Source of the DNA: Candidatus Brocadiaceae bacterium
GTDB lineage: Bacteria; Planctomycetota; Brocadiia; Brocadiales; Bathyanammoxibiaceae
Reading direction: 5' to 3'
DNA length: 6,010 nt
Assembly (NCBI GenBank): GCA_030018855.1
Contig: JASEHG010000126.1
Location: 1 to 6,010, forward strand
In this document: piece after piece, positions 1 to 5,974 of the stretch
Layout: every line of letters starts with the position of its first letter
Numbering within the stretch: the first letter of the stretch is position 1
Made by a program: the position numbers and the translations under genes
Notes under the pieces: generated by a model
The model's database searches: none
The model's input: the letters and a program-made list of their open reading frames with translations, nothing else
Told to the model about the DNA's origin: nothing

Positions 1-26
1 TAGGGGCGAACGGCCGTTCGCCCCTA
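1..26. repeat. Perfect 26-bp palindrome at window edge
   Basis: The half-site TAGGGGCGAACGG is followed immediately by its exact reverse complement, giving a perfect inverted repeat without a loop. The next base, C at 27, would extend the palindrome if the base just left of the window is G, so the element may be cut by the window edge. It lies about 135 bp past the rodA stop in non-coding DNA. GC-rich palindromes of this kind are typical of interspersed REP-like or miniature elements in environmental bacterial genomes. It could also fold as a hairpin in the 3' end of the operon transcript, but no T-run follows it within the window. Confidence 0.75.
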
Positions 27-36
27 CGGGCTTTGG

Positions 37-52
37 CTCACTCAGAATGACA
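37..52 (-). repeat. Probable fragment of an interspersed repeat (TGTCATTCTGAG type)
   Basis: Read on the minus strand this is TGTCATTCTGAGTGAG. From memory, sequences starting TGTCATTCTGAG occur as dispersed intergenic repeats in many unrelated bacterial genomes. It sits only 10 bp from the 26-bp palindrome, so the two may belong to one composite repeat. The call rests on recognising the motif and non-coding context; copy number cannot be judged from this window. Confidence 0.4.
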
Positions 53-160
53 AGTGGCGATGTGTAGACTTTCGCAGAGATCTCCTTACATATTTTTCTT
101 TAACAAAGAGTTAATGTCAAAATAGTAGCGAAGAAGGATACCATTTTGAGCATAAATATC
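53..160. other. Non-coding stretch downstream of rodA
   Basis: No ORF with a ribosome site is visible on either strand. It is AT-rich, with an eight-base palindrome GAGATCTC (77-84) and a weak five-base inverted repeat TTAAC/GTTAA (100-114). No convincing intrinsic terminator for the operon is seen here, so transcription may end at the palindrome at 1-26, by Rho, or beyond the window. Confidence 0.5.
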
Positions 161-1261
161 TCAACAGAAATCCTCTCTGGCCAGGTTCACCTTGTTCCGC
201 ATCCCCACGTTGATTATGAGGGAGAGGGCGATAAAGGAGGTGAGGAGTGAAGAGCCTCCGTAGCTTACGAAGGGGAGGTTTATGCCCGTGATGGGGGCCA
301 GGCCCAGCACCATAGCCATGTTTATCAGCCCCTGGGAGGCGAACATGGCGGCCAGGCCAGTGAGGATGAGCCTCCCCACCGGCTCACGGGTCCTGCGGGC
401 AATACCCAGGGTGCCTGCCAGGAAGGTTACATAGAGGAGGATTACCAGGAGGGTACGGAGGAACCCCCACTCCTCTGCTATTACGGCGAAGATGAAATCA
501 GTGTGCGGTTCTGGCAGTACCCCCAACTGGGTCTGGACGCCCTTCCCCCAGCCCTGCCCCAGTACCCCGCCTGAGCCGATGGCTATGAGGCCCTGGAGCC
601 GATGGTAAGCGGCGCCCCAGTCCTGGTTTGCGTTGGGCCATAGAAAGCCGAATACCCTATCCTTTTGATACCCCCTGAGGAGTATAAACCACATTAAGGG
701 CAGGGAGGCCAGGGCCATGGGTACGAGGAGGACAAAGTGTTTTATCCTCGCCCCGGTGACGAACACCATGGCAAAGAATATGGGCGGCAGTATCATCCCG
801 GTGCCCAGGTCGGGTTCCATAAAGATGAGCGCCAGAGGTACAAGGGTGAAGGCCAGCGAGACAGCCAGGACGTGGAGTTTCTTGTAGCTGTCCTTGTACA
901 TGAGATATTTCGCCAGGGCCAGTACCAGGATAATCTTCAAGAACTCAGAGGGTTGGAGGTGGACCGGGCCCAGGTCAAACCACCTCCTTGAGCCCCGGAC
1001 AGAGGTGCCCATTAGGAGCACCGCTACGAGGGCTAATATCCCCAGCAGGTAATAGATATAGGCGTATCTTACTATACTAAGATAGTCAAGATAGAGTAGT
1101 CCGAAAAATACCCCCAGCCCCAGCCCCATCCAGATGAGTTGCTTTAAGACGTGACCCTGGGAGGCGGCGCTCCATATAAAAAAAAGGCCGATGGTAAAGA
1201 GACCGCAGATAGAGATGAACACCAGCCAGTCAAATCCCCTGAATAGTCTCTTGTTGAGCAC
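161..1261 (-). CDS. rodA: RodA, SEDS peptidoglycan glycosyltransferase of the elongation machinery
   Basis: Polytopic membrane enzyme that polymerises lipid II into glycan strands in complex with PBP2 during side-wall growth. The 366-residue length is normal for RodA, and about ten hydrophobic segments are visible. Family signatures: N-terminal FDWLVF (9-14), SRRWFDLG (91-98), QPSEFLK (103-109), MEPDLGTG (148-155), the GSGGVLGQGWGKG loop (229-241), PEPHTDFIFAVIAEEWGF (250-267) and LAPITGINLPFVSYGGSS (321-338). Asp255 in HTDFIFA aligns with the essential acidic residue of SEDS polymerases. The start is GTG at 1261, needed to keep the FDW segment; no in-frame ATG serves. Its ribosome site is weak (GAAGGG 10 nt upstream, inside the end of mrdA). 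It begins 4 nt after the mrdA stop, so coupled translation with PBP2 is likely. FtsW and SpoVE are the paralogues, but adjacency to mrdA and mreBCD favours RodA. Confidence 0.96.
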   Translation of the reverse strand: MLNKRLFRGFDWLVFISICGLFTIGLFFIWSAASQGHVLKQLIWMGLGLGVFFGLLYLDYLSIVRYAYIYYLLGILALVAVLLMGTSVRGSRRWFDLGPVHLQPSEFLKIILVLALAKYLMYKDSYKKLHVLAVSLAFTLVPLALIFMEPDLGTGMILPPIFFAMVFVTGARIKHFVLLVPMALASLPLMWFILLRGYQKDRVFGFLWPNANQDWGAAYHRLQGLIAIGSGGVLGQGWGKGVQTQLGVLPEPHTDFIFAVIAEEWGFLRTLLVILLYVTFLAGTLGIARRTREPVGRLILTGLAAMFASQGLINMAMVLGLAPITGINLPFVSYGGSSLLTSFIALSLIINVGMRNKVNLAREDFC

Positions 1262-1265
1262 GCCT

Positions 1266-3236
1266 TTAGCGCCCTTCTATCCCTGTATCTCTTTTAGCCG
1301 TAAGCTGGACCGTATCCCTGCGGAGTAGGCCCTGGGCCAGTTGCTGGGCTATGGGTGCCGCTACCTCCCCGCCATGTCCTGTAGTCTCTTCCACCACCAC
1401 ACAGAGACAGTAGCGGGGGTTATTGTAAGGCATGTAACCCAGGAACCAGGCATGATAAACCCCTTTTGTGCCTATCTGCGAGGTGCCTGTCTTTCCTGCT
1501 ACCTCCAGGACGTCTAACCCCTTGCCCCTGGCAGTGCCGCTGATTACCACCTTCCGAAGGGCGTTACGTAGTACCTTGAGGTGTTCGGCGGGGATGGATG
1601 CAGCGCCTTTCTTGCGTGCCCCGCCTGAGGCAGATTCCCACGGTAGGTCTTCGTCCAATGAGACCACCTTTCTCAACAGGTGGGGCCTAACCAATTTCCC
1701 GCCGTTGGCGATGGTGGCCATCAGGCGGGTCATCTGGAGCGGAGTTGTAAGGAGTTCTCCCTGTCCTATGGAGAGATTCAGCCTCTCCCCCAGGGAACGT
1801 GTTACCGGCACAAGGCCAGCCCCCTCAAAGGGGAGGTCTATCCCGGTCTTCTCCCCAAGGCCAAAGGCCCGGGCCTCGTTTTCCAGGTTAACCCCCTCCA
1901 ATCGCTTCGCCGTCTCATAGAAGTAAATATTACAGGAATGCTCCATGGCCCCTTCCAGCCCCATCTGATAGTGGGTGGAGGTGCAGTGACGGATTCTATC
2001 TCCTATCATGAGTTTGCCGCCGCAGTAAAATTGGGTAGAGGGGGTAATCTCTCCCCCCGTGAGGGCACTCAGGGCAGTTATGGGCTTGAAGGTGGAGCCT
2101 GGGGGCAGGGCCGCCTGGAGCGGGCGGTTTAAAATGGGTTTCCGCGAGTCACTGGCCAGGCGGGTGTAATCCAGGTTAAAGGTGTTGGGGTCAAACCCCG
2201 GATAGCTTGCCAGGGCCAGGATTTCCCCCGTTTCGGTGTCCATTACTACTATTGAGCCGTTTTTATCTCCCAGTCCACCCAGGGCCGATTCTGCTAATCT
2301 CTGCATGTCCAGGTCCAGGGTCAGAAAGAGGTCATGACCTGCCTGGGGGGGCATGTCAAAGATGACCTTGTCCACCTTCATGGTCTTTAAGACAATCTCC
2401 TCTATCCTCTTCCCTGGCCTCCCCTGGAGTTCTATGTCGTACTGGGCCTCCAGCCCCCCCCGTCCCACCAGGGTATCTTTGGAAAGGGTACTGTAGTAGC
2501 GGCTCAACCTATTGTCGGAGGACGCTGTGCGCAGGCCCCTGATTTTCTGCCATTCCGCCTCAGAGAGTTTGCCTAGATACCCCAGGAGGTGACAGGCCAA
2601 TTCTCCGTTGGGATAGTATCTCTTTGGTCTAGCCACCAGAGACACCCCGGGGTACTGTTCCAGCCTGGTCTCTAGTTCCGCCGCCTTTTCAACTGATATA
2701 TTTTTAGCTATTGGGAGAGAGGCAAGTTCCTCCTGGATACGTACCCTCCTTTTGCGGCCTCTCTGGACGTTCTTTTTGATAGATTCCACCCTCTTTACCG
2801 CCACTTCAGCCCTTGCCAGGAGTTCATCGGGTTTGAGGTCTAAGAGCCTTGATACCCTCTCCACCCATAGGCCGTCGTAAGGGTGGCATTCCTGACACGC
2901 CGTGTCTCTCCTCTTGTGGGCCTTGATTTTGGAGAGGTCTGGGGGAAGTTCGTTAGATTCATCTTCGGCGGACCTGGAGGCGTAGTAGCTGTAAAGGAGG
3001 TTCTTGTAGCACACCTCCACGTCAAAAGAGGCCTCTTCCAGGGCGAGGGGTCTACCGTGTCGGTCGTAGATACTGCCCCTGCGGGCCGATAAGGTGTGCT
3101 CCTTTACGAGGCGTTTCTTGGACAGGCCACTGTATTTACCCCCTTGGACTAGTTGCAATTGGGCCAACCTCCCCACCAGTGCCAGGTGGAGCAACGCTAT
3201 TAAAACGAAGAGCATCTTGAGTCTGTTAGGATACAT
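1266..3236 (-). CDS. mrdA: Penicillin-binding protein 2, elongation transpeptidase (class B PBP)
   Basis: Cross-links peptidoglycan made by RodA; anchored in the inner membrane with its bulk outside the cytoplasm. The 656 residues are close to the family norm. One N-terminal membrane segment (about 8-25) is followed by the RGSIYDRHGRPLA motif (53-65), then the dimerisation/pedestal domain with LARPKRYYPNGELACHLLGY-like signature near 200-220. The transpeptidase domain (about 300-640) has the nucleophile motif STFK (Ser381-Lys384), SCN (434-436) and KTGT (582-585), all intact. GSIVVMDTETGEILALASYPGFDPN (327-351) is typical of PBP2. Two oddities: a CXXCH motif (Cys114-Gln-Glu-Cys-His118) in a variable pedestal segment, followed by a strongly basic helix (about 141-174), and a Cys405/Cys418/His422/Cys435 cluster resembling a structural zinc site. 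The ATG overlaps the end of mreD by 11 nt and has AAGGTGG four bases upstream. FtsI is the paralogue; context says PBP2. Confidence 0.96.
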   Translation of the reverse strand: MYPNRLKMLFVLIALLHLALVGRLAQLQLVQGGKYSGLSKKRLVKEHTLSARRGSIYDRHGRPLALEEASFDVEVCYKNLLYSYYASRSAEDESNELPPDLSKIKAHKRRDTACQECHPYDGLWVERVSRLLDLKPDELLARAEVAVKRVESIKKNVQRGRKRRVRIQEELASLPIAKNISVEKAAELETRLEQYPGVSLVARPKRYYPNGELACHLLGYLGKLSEAEWQKIRGLRTASSDNRLSRYYSTLSKDTLVGRGGLEAQYDIELQGRPGKRIEEIVLKTMKVDKVIFDMPPQAGHDLFLTLDLDMQRLAESALGGLGDKNGSIVVMDTETGEILALASYPGFDPNTFNLDYTRLASDSRKPILNRPLQAALPPGSTFKPITALSALTGGEITPSTQFYCGGKLMIGDRIRHCTSTHYQMGLEGAMEHSCNIYFYETAKRLEGVNLENEARAFGLGEKTGIDLPFEGAGLVPVTRSLGERLNLSIGQGELLTTPLQMTRLMATIANGGKLVRPHLLRKVVSLDEDLPWESASGGARKKGAASIPAEHLKVLRNALRKVVISGTARGKGLDVLEVAGKTGTSQIGTKGVYHAWFLGYMPYNNPRYCLCVVVEETTGHGGEVAAPIAQQLAQGLLRRDTVQLTAKRDTGIEGR

Positions 3237-3729
3237 CCTTCCACCTTACGGGGGGTAGAAATTTTTTGAGTAGGAAATAGGGTACGGGGGCCACGACCAG
3301 GGTGAGGAGGGTGCCCATGAAGACCTTCCAGAGGACGGAGAGGGGGTCAATGGAGTGGTAGGTCAGCCCGAGAACTATGGCGCATCCCCCCCGGTGTATC
3401 AGTGAGGCAAGCAGGACTACCAGTAGCTGGACCAGTATGGGGTCGTTGTAGAATTTATCCTTGAGGAGTCCGACGATTAGGGCTATCCCTACGAAGAAGG
3501 AACTGTGCAGGCCCACGGGGTCGTTGGAGAACAAATCCCTGGCAAGCCCCATGACCAGGCCAACAAGGCTTGCCTGGAGCAGCTCCAGCCTCAGGGCACA
3601 GAAGACCGTGATGGGCAGGAAGAGGTCTGGTTTTATCCCCAGGAGGTTGCCTCCCAGGTTGTAGGGGAAGGTGGTTGTCTCAAGGATGGCTATAAAGAGG
3701 GCAGTGGCTACTAGTATTACCCAGAGCAC
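3226..3729 (-). CDS. mreD: MreD, rod shape-determining membrane protein
   Basis: Small integral membrane protein of the elongasome that works with MreC to link MreB filaments to PBP2/RodA; its exact biochemical role is unsettled in the family. The 167 residues match the usual length of about 160-180. It is almost entirely hydrophobic, with about five to six likely membrane segments (near 3-21, 36-65, 74-91, 98-116 and 132-153). The segment KPDLFLPITVFCALRLELLQASLVGLVMGLARDLFSNDPVGLHS (33-76) fits the conserved MreD pattern of PDL, a small/hydrophobic helix, then GL-x-x-D and a glycine. Start is GTG at 3729, four bases after a good AAGGTGA site that itself contains the mreC stop, implying coupling. 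Its end overlaps the mrdA start. MreD diverges fast, so position between mreC and mrdA is an important part of the call. Confidence 0.93.
   Translation of the reverse strand: MLWVILVATALFIAILETTTFPYNLGGNLLGIKPDLFLPITVFCALRLELLQASLVGLVMGLARDLFSNDPVGLHSSFFVGIALIVGLLKDKFYNDPILVQLLVVLLASLIHRGGCAIVLGLTYHSIDPLSVLWKVFMGTLLTLVVAPVPYFLLKKFLPPVRWKDVS
3241..3247 (-). promoter_or_regulatory. Ribosome binding site of mrdA, inside mreD
   Basis: AAGGTGG on the minus strand, four bases before the ATG of mrdA at 3236 and within the last codons of mreD. It supports this start despite the 11-nt overlap between the two genes. Confidence 0.65.
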
Positions 3730-3733
3730 AATC

Positions 3734-3740
3734 TCACCTT
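3734..3740 (-). promoter_or_regulatory. Ribosome binding site of mreD, overlapping mreC stop
   Basis: AAGGTGA on the minus strand, four bases before the GTG start of mreD. Its last three bases are the mreC stop codon TGA, so ribosomes finishing mreC sit on the mreD initiation region. This supports the GTG start at 3729. Confidence 0.7.
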
Positions 3741-4675
3741 CTGTTGCCAGCGGTGCTGCTGCTTGCCAGCGGTACTGGCGTCTGCCCGCTTCCTTTACTG
3801 CTAGTAATACCCCGTGACTCCTGACCGTCCTGGAGGGGAGGTATGCTGAGGATTAGCACGGTGTCTAACCCGGTAAAGTCCACCACTGGCTTGAGCTTTA
3901 GGGTCTTATATGGTGTCCCTTCTTCTTCCACGTCATCTGACACGGTAGCAATGTAGAGGGAGTCTGGGTAGATGCCTCCGATAGGGGCTGAGACCACCCT
4001 GAAGCCCTTCTGTACCTTTCCACCTGAGGTGGACCACTTGGGCAGGTATTTTAGACGGCATAACCCGCCCGAAGTCCCCTCTACCACCCCAAGGTCGCTA
4101 GTCTCCAGTATCCTGGCAGGTACCCTGGAGGCCGGGTCCGTGATTAGGAGCACCCTACTGGTGTAGGGGCCTACTGAGGATACCCTCCCCACCAGTGCGT
4201 CCTGGGCCAGTACTACGCTATCTTTAGCAACTCCGTGCCTTGAGCCTACGTCTATCAGGAAGGTCTTCCTGAAGTCTGAGACGTCATAACCTATCACGTG
4301 GGCCAGCAGAGGCCTTTGCGGCACTTTTACCTCTTTATAATACTCCGTAACGGAGGCGAGTTCGGTCTGGAGCCGGGCTACGGCAACCTCTCTTTGGACC
4401 AGCCGGTTCTGCAGCCTCTGGACCTCCCCTTCCAGTTCTTTTACCCTCCTGGAGGCAGTCCAGGAGGTTGGTACCCATACGAAGGCCTGCTTAACCACTC
4501 GTCCTGCCTTAAGGAAGGCCTTCTGCACTGGTTCAAAGGGAGAACCTGCCAGTAGCCTTATTTTATCTGAGAAGGCAAAGGGCAGGCTGAGGAGAACAAG
4601 GGAAATTACCAAAGGAATGAGGGCCAGGAGTATCTTCCTGGGGGAATTATGCCTTCTAGGCCTCCACCTCTTCAT
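3734..4675 (-). CDS. mreC: MreC, rod shape-determining scaffold protein
   Basis: Bitopic protein that forms an extracytoplasmic scaffold and is known in the family to bind and activate PBP2. The 313 residues are normal. Layout: very basic cytoplasmic N-terminus (KRWRPRRHNSPRK), one membrane helix (about 14-35), a coiled coil (about 74-113, with heptad-like Leu/Val in VKELEGEVQRLQNRL), then the two beta domains (about 120-200 and 205-280). Typical MreC wording is seen in AHVIGYDVSDFRKTFLIDVGSRHGV (125-149), LVGRVSSVGPYTSRVLLITDPASRVPARI (161-189) and IGGIYPD (232-238). The last 30 or so residues are Ser/Gly/Pro-rich and probably disordered. The ATG lies 20 nt inside the end of mreB and has no clear Shine-Dalgarno upstream; no better in-frame start keeps the basic N-terminus, so re-initiation after mreB is likely. 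Confidence 0.95.
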   Translation of the reverse strand: MKRWRPRRHNSPRKILLALIPLVISLVLLSLPFAFSDKIRLLAGSPFEPVQKAFLKAGRVVKQAFVWVPTSWTASRRVKELEGEVQRLQNRLVQREVAVARLQTELASVTEYYKEVKVPQRPLLAHVIGYDVSDFRKTFLIDVGSRHGVAKDSVVLAQDALVGRVSSVGPYTSRVLLITDPASRVPARILETSDLGVVEGTSGGLCRLKYLPKWSTSGGKVQKGFRVVSAPIGGIYPDSLYIATVSDDVEEEGTPYKTLKLKPVVDFTGLDTVLILSIPPLQDGQESRGITSSKGSGQTPVPLASSSTAGNRR

Positions 4676-5711
4676 TTTGTAATACGTCTTTGTAGATATC
4701 CAGGTTTTCCAGCAGTATCCCGGTGCCCCTGGCTACTGCGGTGAGGGGGTCTTCGGCTATACGGACGGCCATACCCGTCTCCTCGGCCAGAAATTTGTCT
4801 AACCCTCTCAAAAGCGAGCCACCCCCAACCATCACCATCCCGTACTCCAGGAGGTCTGAGGCCAGTTCAGGCACAGTCCTCTCCAGTACGGTCTTTACTG
4901 CATTGGCTATGTGATCCACGGGCCCTCTCAATGCCTCCCTGACCTCTTCAGAACTCATCACCGTAGCCCTGGGCAGGCCTGAGATGGTATCCCTCCCTTT
5001 AATGTCCATGGTAACCTCTTCTTCCATGGGATAGGCCGAGCCTATTTCCAGCTTGATGTTCTCTGCCGTCCTGTACCCGATGTCCATGTTGTAGTTATTG
5101 CGGACGTAGTGGACTATGGACTCGTCCATCTCATCCCCTGCTACCCTGAGGCTGACGTGGGTAAAGATGTCTCCCAGGGAGAGGACTGCCACCTCGGTGG
5201 TACCACCGCCAATATCTACAATCATATGGGCCACAGGCTCGCTGATGGGTAGACCAATGCCTATGGCGGCCGCCTTGGGCTCTGAGACCAGGTAGACCTC
5301 CCTGGCCCCTGCCCTCTCCGAGGAGTTAACTACCGCCCGCCTCTCTACCGCCGTAATCCCTGAGGGGATGGCGATGATTAACCTGGGCCTTAACCCCCAT
5401 TTTCTCTTATGTACCTTCTGGATAAAGTATTTAAGGAGGGCCTCGGTGATGTCAAAGTCGGCAATGACCCCGTGTTTTAGCGGCCTTATCACAGAGATAG
5501 TATCAGGGGCCTTCTCCAGCATGGCCTTTGCAGTGTTACCCACCGCCTTGCCACCCAGGAGCACCTTGTTAGTCCCAGGCCTTACGGCCACCACCGTTGG
5601 TTCGGAGAGCACTACCCCGCGACCAGGTAGACATACCAGAGTATTAGCCGTACCCAAATCAATGCCAATGTCCGTGGACATCAGTCCCATGAAGAAATCT
5701 ACTGGATGCAT
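4656..5711 (-). CDS. mreB: MreB, bacterial actin homologue
   Basis: ATP-dependent actin-fold protein forming membrane-bound antiparallel filaments that orient cell-wall synthesis around the rod axis. The 351 residues match the family (about 335-350). Actin-fold motifs: phosphate-1 IDLGTANT (17-24), catalytic-region SEPKAAAIGIG with Glu144, phosphate-2 DIGGGTTE (166-173), RTAENIKLEIGSAYP (214-228) and the adenosine motif MVGGGSLLRGL (294-304). The hydrophobic ADFDITEALLKYF stretch (84-96) matches the membrane-insertion loop, and the N-terminus HPVDFFMGLM is short and hydrophobic, like the membrane-binding N-terminal helix of other MreBs. Start is ATG at 5711, preceded by GGTGAG at 5720-5715; Met8 and Met11 are possible later starts, but the first gives the usual length and has the ribosome site. 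First gene of the operon, directly behind three predicted promoters. Confidence 0.98.
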   Translation of the reverse strand: MHPVDFFMGLMSTDIGIDLGTANTLVCLPGRGVVLSEPTVVAVRPGTNKVLLGGKAVGNTAKAMLEKAPDTISVIRPLKHGVIADFDITEALLKYFIQKVHKRKWGLRPRLIIAIPSGITAVERRAVVNSSERAGAREVYLVSEPKAAAIGIGLPISEPVAHMIVDIGGGTTEVAVLSLGDIFTHVSLRVAGDEMDESIVHYVRNNYNMDIGYRTAENIKLEIGSAYPMEEEVTMDIKGRDTISGLPRATVMSSEEVREALRGPVDHIANAVKTVLERTVPELASDLLEYGMVMVGGGSLLRGLDKFLAEETGMAVRIAEDPLTAVARGTGILLENLDIYKDVLQNEEVEA

Positions 5712-5714
5712 GGT

Positions 5715-5720
5715 CTCACC
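5715..5720 (-). promoter_or_regulatory. Ribosome binding site of mreB
   Basis: GGTGAG on the minus strand, three to four bases before the ATG at 5711. The spacing is slightly short, but this is the only purine-rich site near the start. It decides in favour of the first Met over Met8 and Met11. Confidence 0.6.
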
Positions 5721-5732
5721 GTCTCATTAGAT

Positions 5733-5761
5733 ATTATACTTGTTGTAGGTTTACTGGTCAT
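5733..5761 (-). promoter_or_regulatory. Proximal mreB promoter (P3)
   Basis: Minus-strand -10 box TATAAT (5738-5733, perfect consensus) with a 17-bp spacer to ATGACC (5761-5756), which matches four of six -35 positions. Transcription would begin near 5726, giving a leader of only about 15 nt that just includes the mreB ribosome site. Its -35 abuts the -10 of the next promoter upstream. Confidence 0.5.
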
Positions 5762-5791
5762 ATAATACCATATATGGACACAAAAAGTCAA
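5762..5791 (-). promoter_or_regulatory. Middle mreB promoter (P1) with extended -10
   Basis: Minus-strand TTGACT (5791-5786), an 18-bp spacer and TATTAT (5767-5762) preceded by TGG, an extended -10 element. A run of nine T on the minus strand (5798-5790) overlaps and precedes the -35. Predicted start near 5755, leader about 44 nt. Five of six bases match at each box, so this is a strong sigma70-type candidate. Confidence 0.6.
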
Positions 5792-5815
5792 AAAAAAATG
5801 CCGCCCCTCTTTATT

Positions 5816-5845
5816 TTAGCCTTGTTCAATGTTGTCTTTTCGCAT
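5816..5845 (-). CDS. Possible 9-codon leader ORF upstream of mreB
   Basis: On the minus strand GAGGTGA (5858-5852) is followed after six bases by ATG and an ORF coding MRKDNIEQG, ended by TAA. The ribosome site is better than that of any of the five real genes here, and the perfect-consensus promoter P2 would start transcription right at it. The peptide has no run of one amino acid that would suggest classical amino-acid attenuation. It may be a translated leader peptide, a translation-dependent control element, or chance. No homology can be judged at this length. Confidence 0.3.
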   Translation of the reverse strand: MRKDNIEQG

Positions 5846-5864
5846 GGCAGTTCACCTCTAAGGG

Positions 5865-5892
5865 ATTATAGGTTGGCATGGTGAAATGTCAA
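5865..5892 (-). promoter_or_regulatory. Distal promoter (P2), perfect sigma70 consensus
   Basis: Minus-strand TTGACA (5892-5887) and TATAAT (5870-5865) are both exact consensus hexamers, separated by 16 bp. Predicted start near 5858, giving a leader of about 147 nt before mreB that contains a 9-codon mini-ORF and runs through the two nearer promoters. It begins directly after the T-rich run of the upstream inverted-repeat cluster, as expected for an operon promoter insulated from its neighbour. Confidence 0.7.
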
Positions 5893-5934
5893 GGGAAAAA
5901 TAAAAAGCCCTTGTATTAGCTATAGACATAGGTA

Positions 5935-5951
5935 ATCCGCCTGAGGCGGAT
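5935..5951. repeat. Hairpin-forming inverted repeat ATCCGCC-TGA-GGCGGAT
   Basis: A seven-base perfect stem (5935-5941 with 5945-5951) closed by a three-base loop, between the possible terminator stem arms upstream of the operon. GC-rich short palindromes of this form often occur as dispersed repeats. No T-run follows directly on either strand. Confidence 0.55.
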
Positions 5952-5974
5952 AAGCGGGGGGAGTTCCCCCCTTA
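5951..5974. repeat. Second hairpin: G6/C6 stem with TAAG/CTTA extension
   Basis: GGGGGG (5956-5961), loop AGTT, CCCCCC (5966-5971). Alternatively TAAG (5951-5954) pairs with CTTA (5971-5974), with C5955 bulged and a five-pair GC stem above. It abuts the preceding hairpin, so the two could stack inside a larger structure. Confidence 0.55.

Noticed and set aside
100..114. TTAAC/GTTAA inverted repeat after rodA as an operon terminator
   Set aside because: A five-pair AT-rich stem with no proper T-run after it on the minus strand is too weak to call.
1468..2132. Two overlapping plus-strand ORFs of 150 codons each (1468-1920 and 1680-2132)
   Set aside because: Both are antisense to the conserved transpeptidase domain of PBP2, resemble no family I know, and have composition explained by the complementary coding strand.
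5368..5730. Plus-strand ORF of 120 codons over the mreB 5' end
   Set aside because: It mirrors the MreB coding sequence and shows no ribosome site or recognisable domain.
5790..5798. Nine-T run on the minus strand as a leader attenuator/terminator
   Set aside because: I found only a four-pair TGCC/GGCA stem with a long loop before it; the run fits better as flanking DNA of the -35 box.
5798..5884. Plus-strand 28-codon ORF starting MPPLFILALFNVVFSHG, signal-peptide-like
   Set aside because: No Shine-Dalgarno (only an A-run lies upstream), no plus-strand promoter seen, and it overlaps the leftward leader and promoter region.
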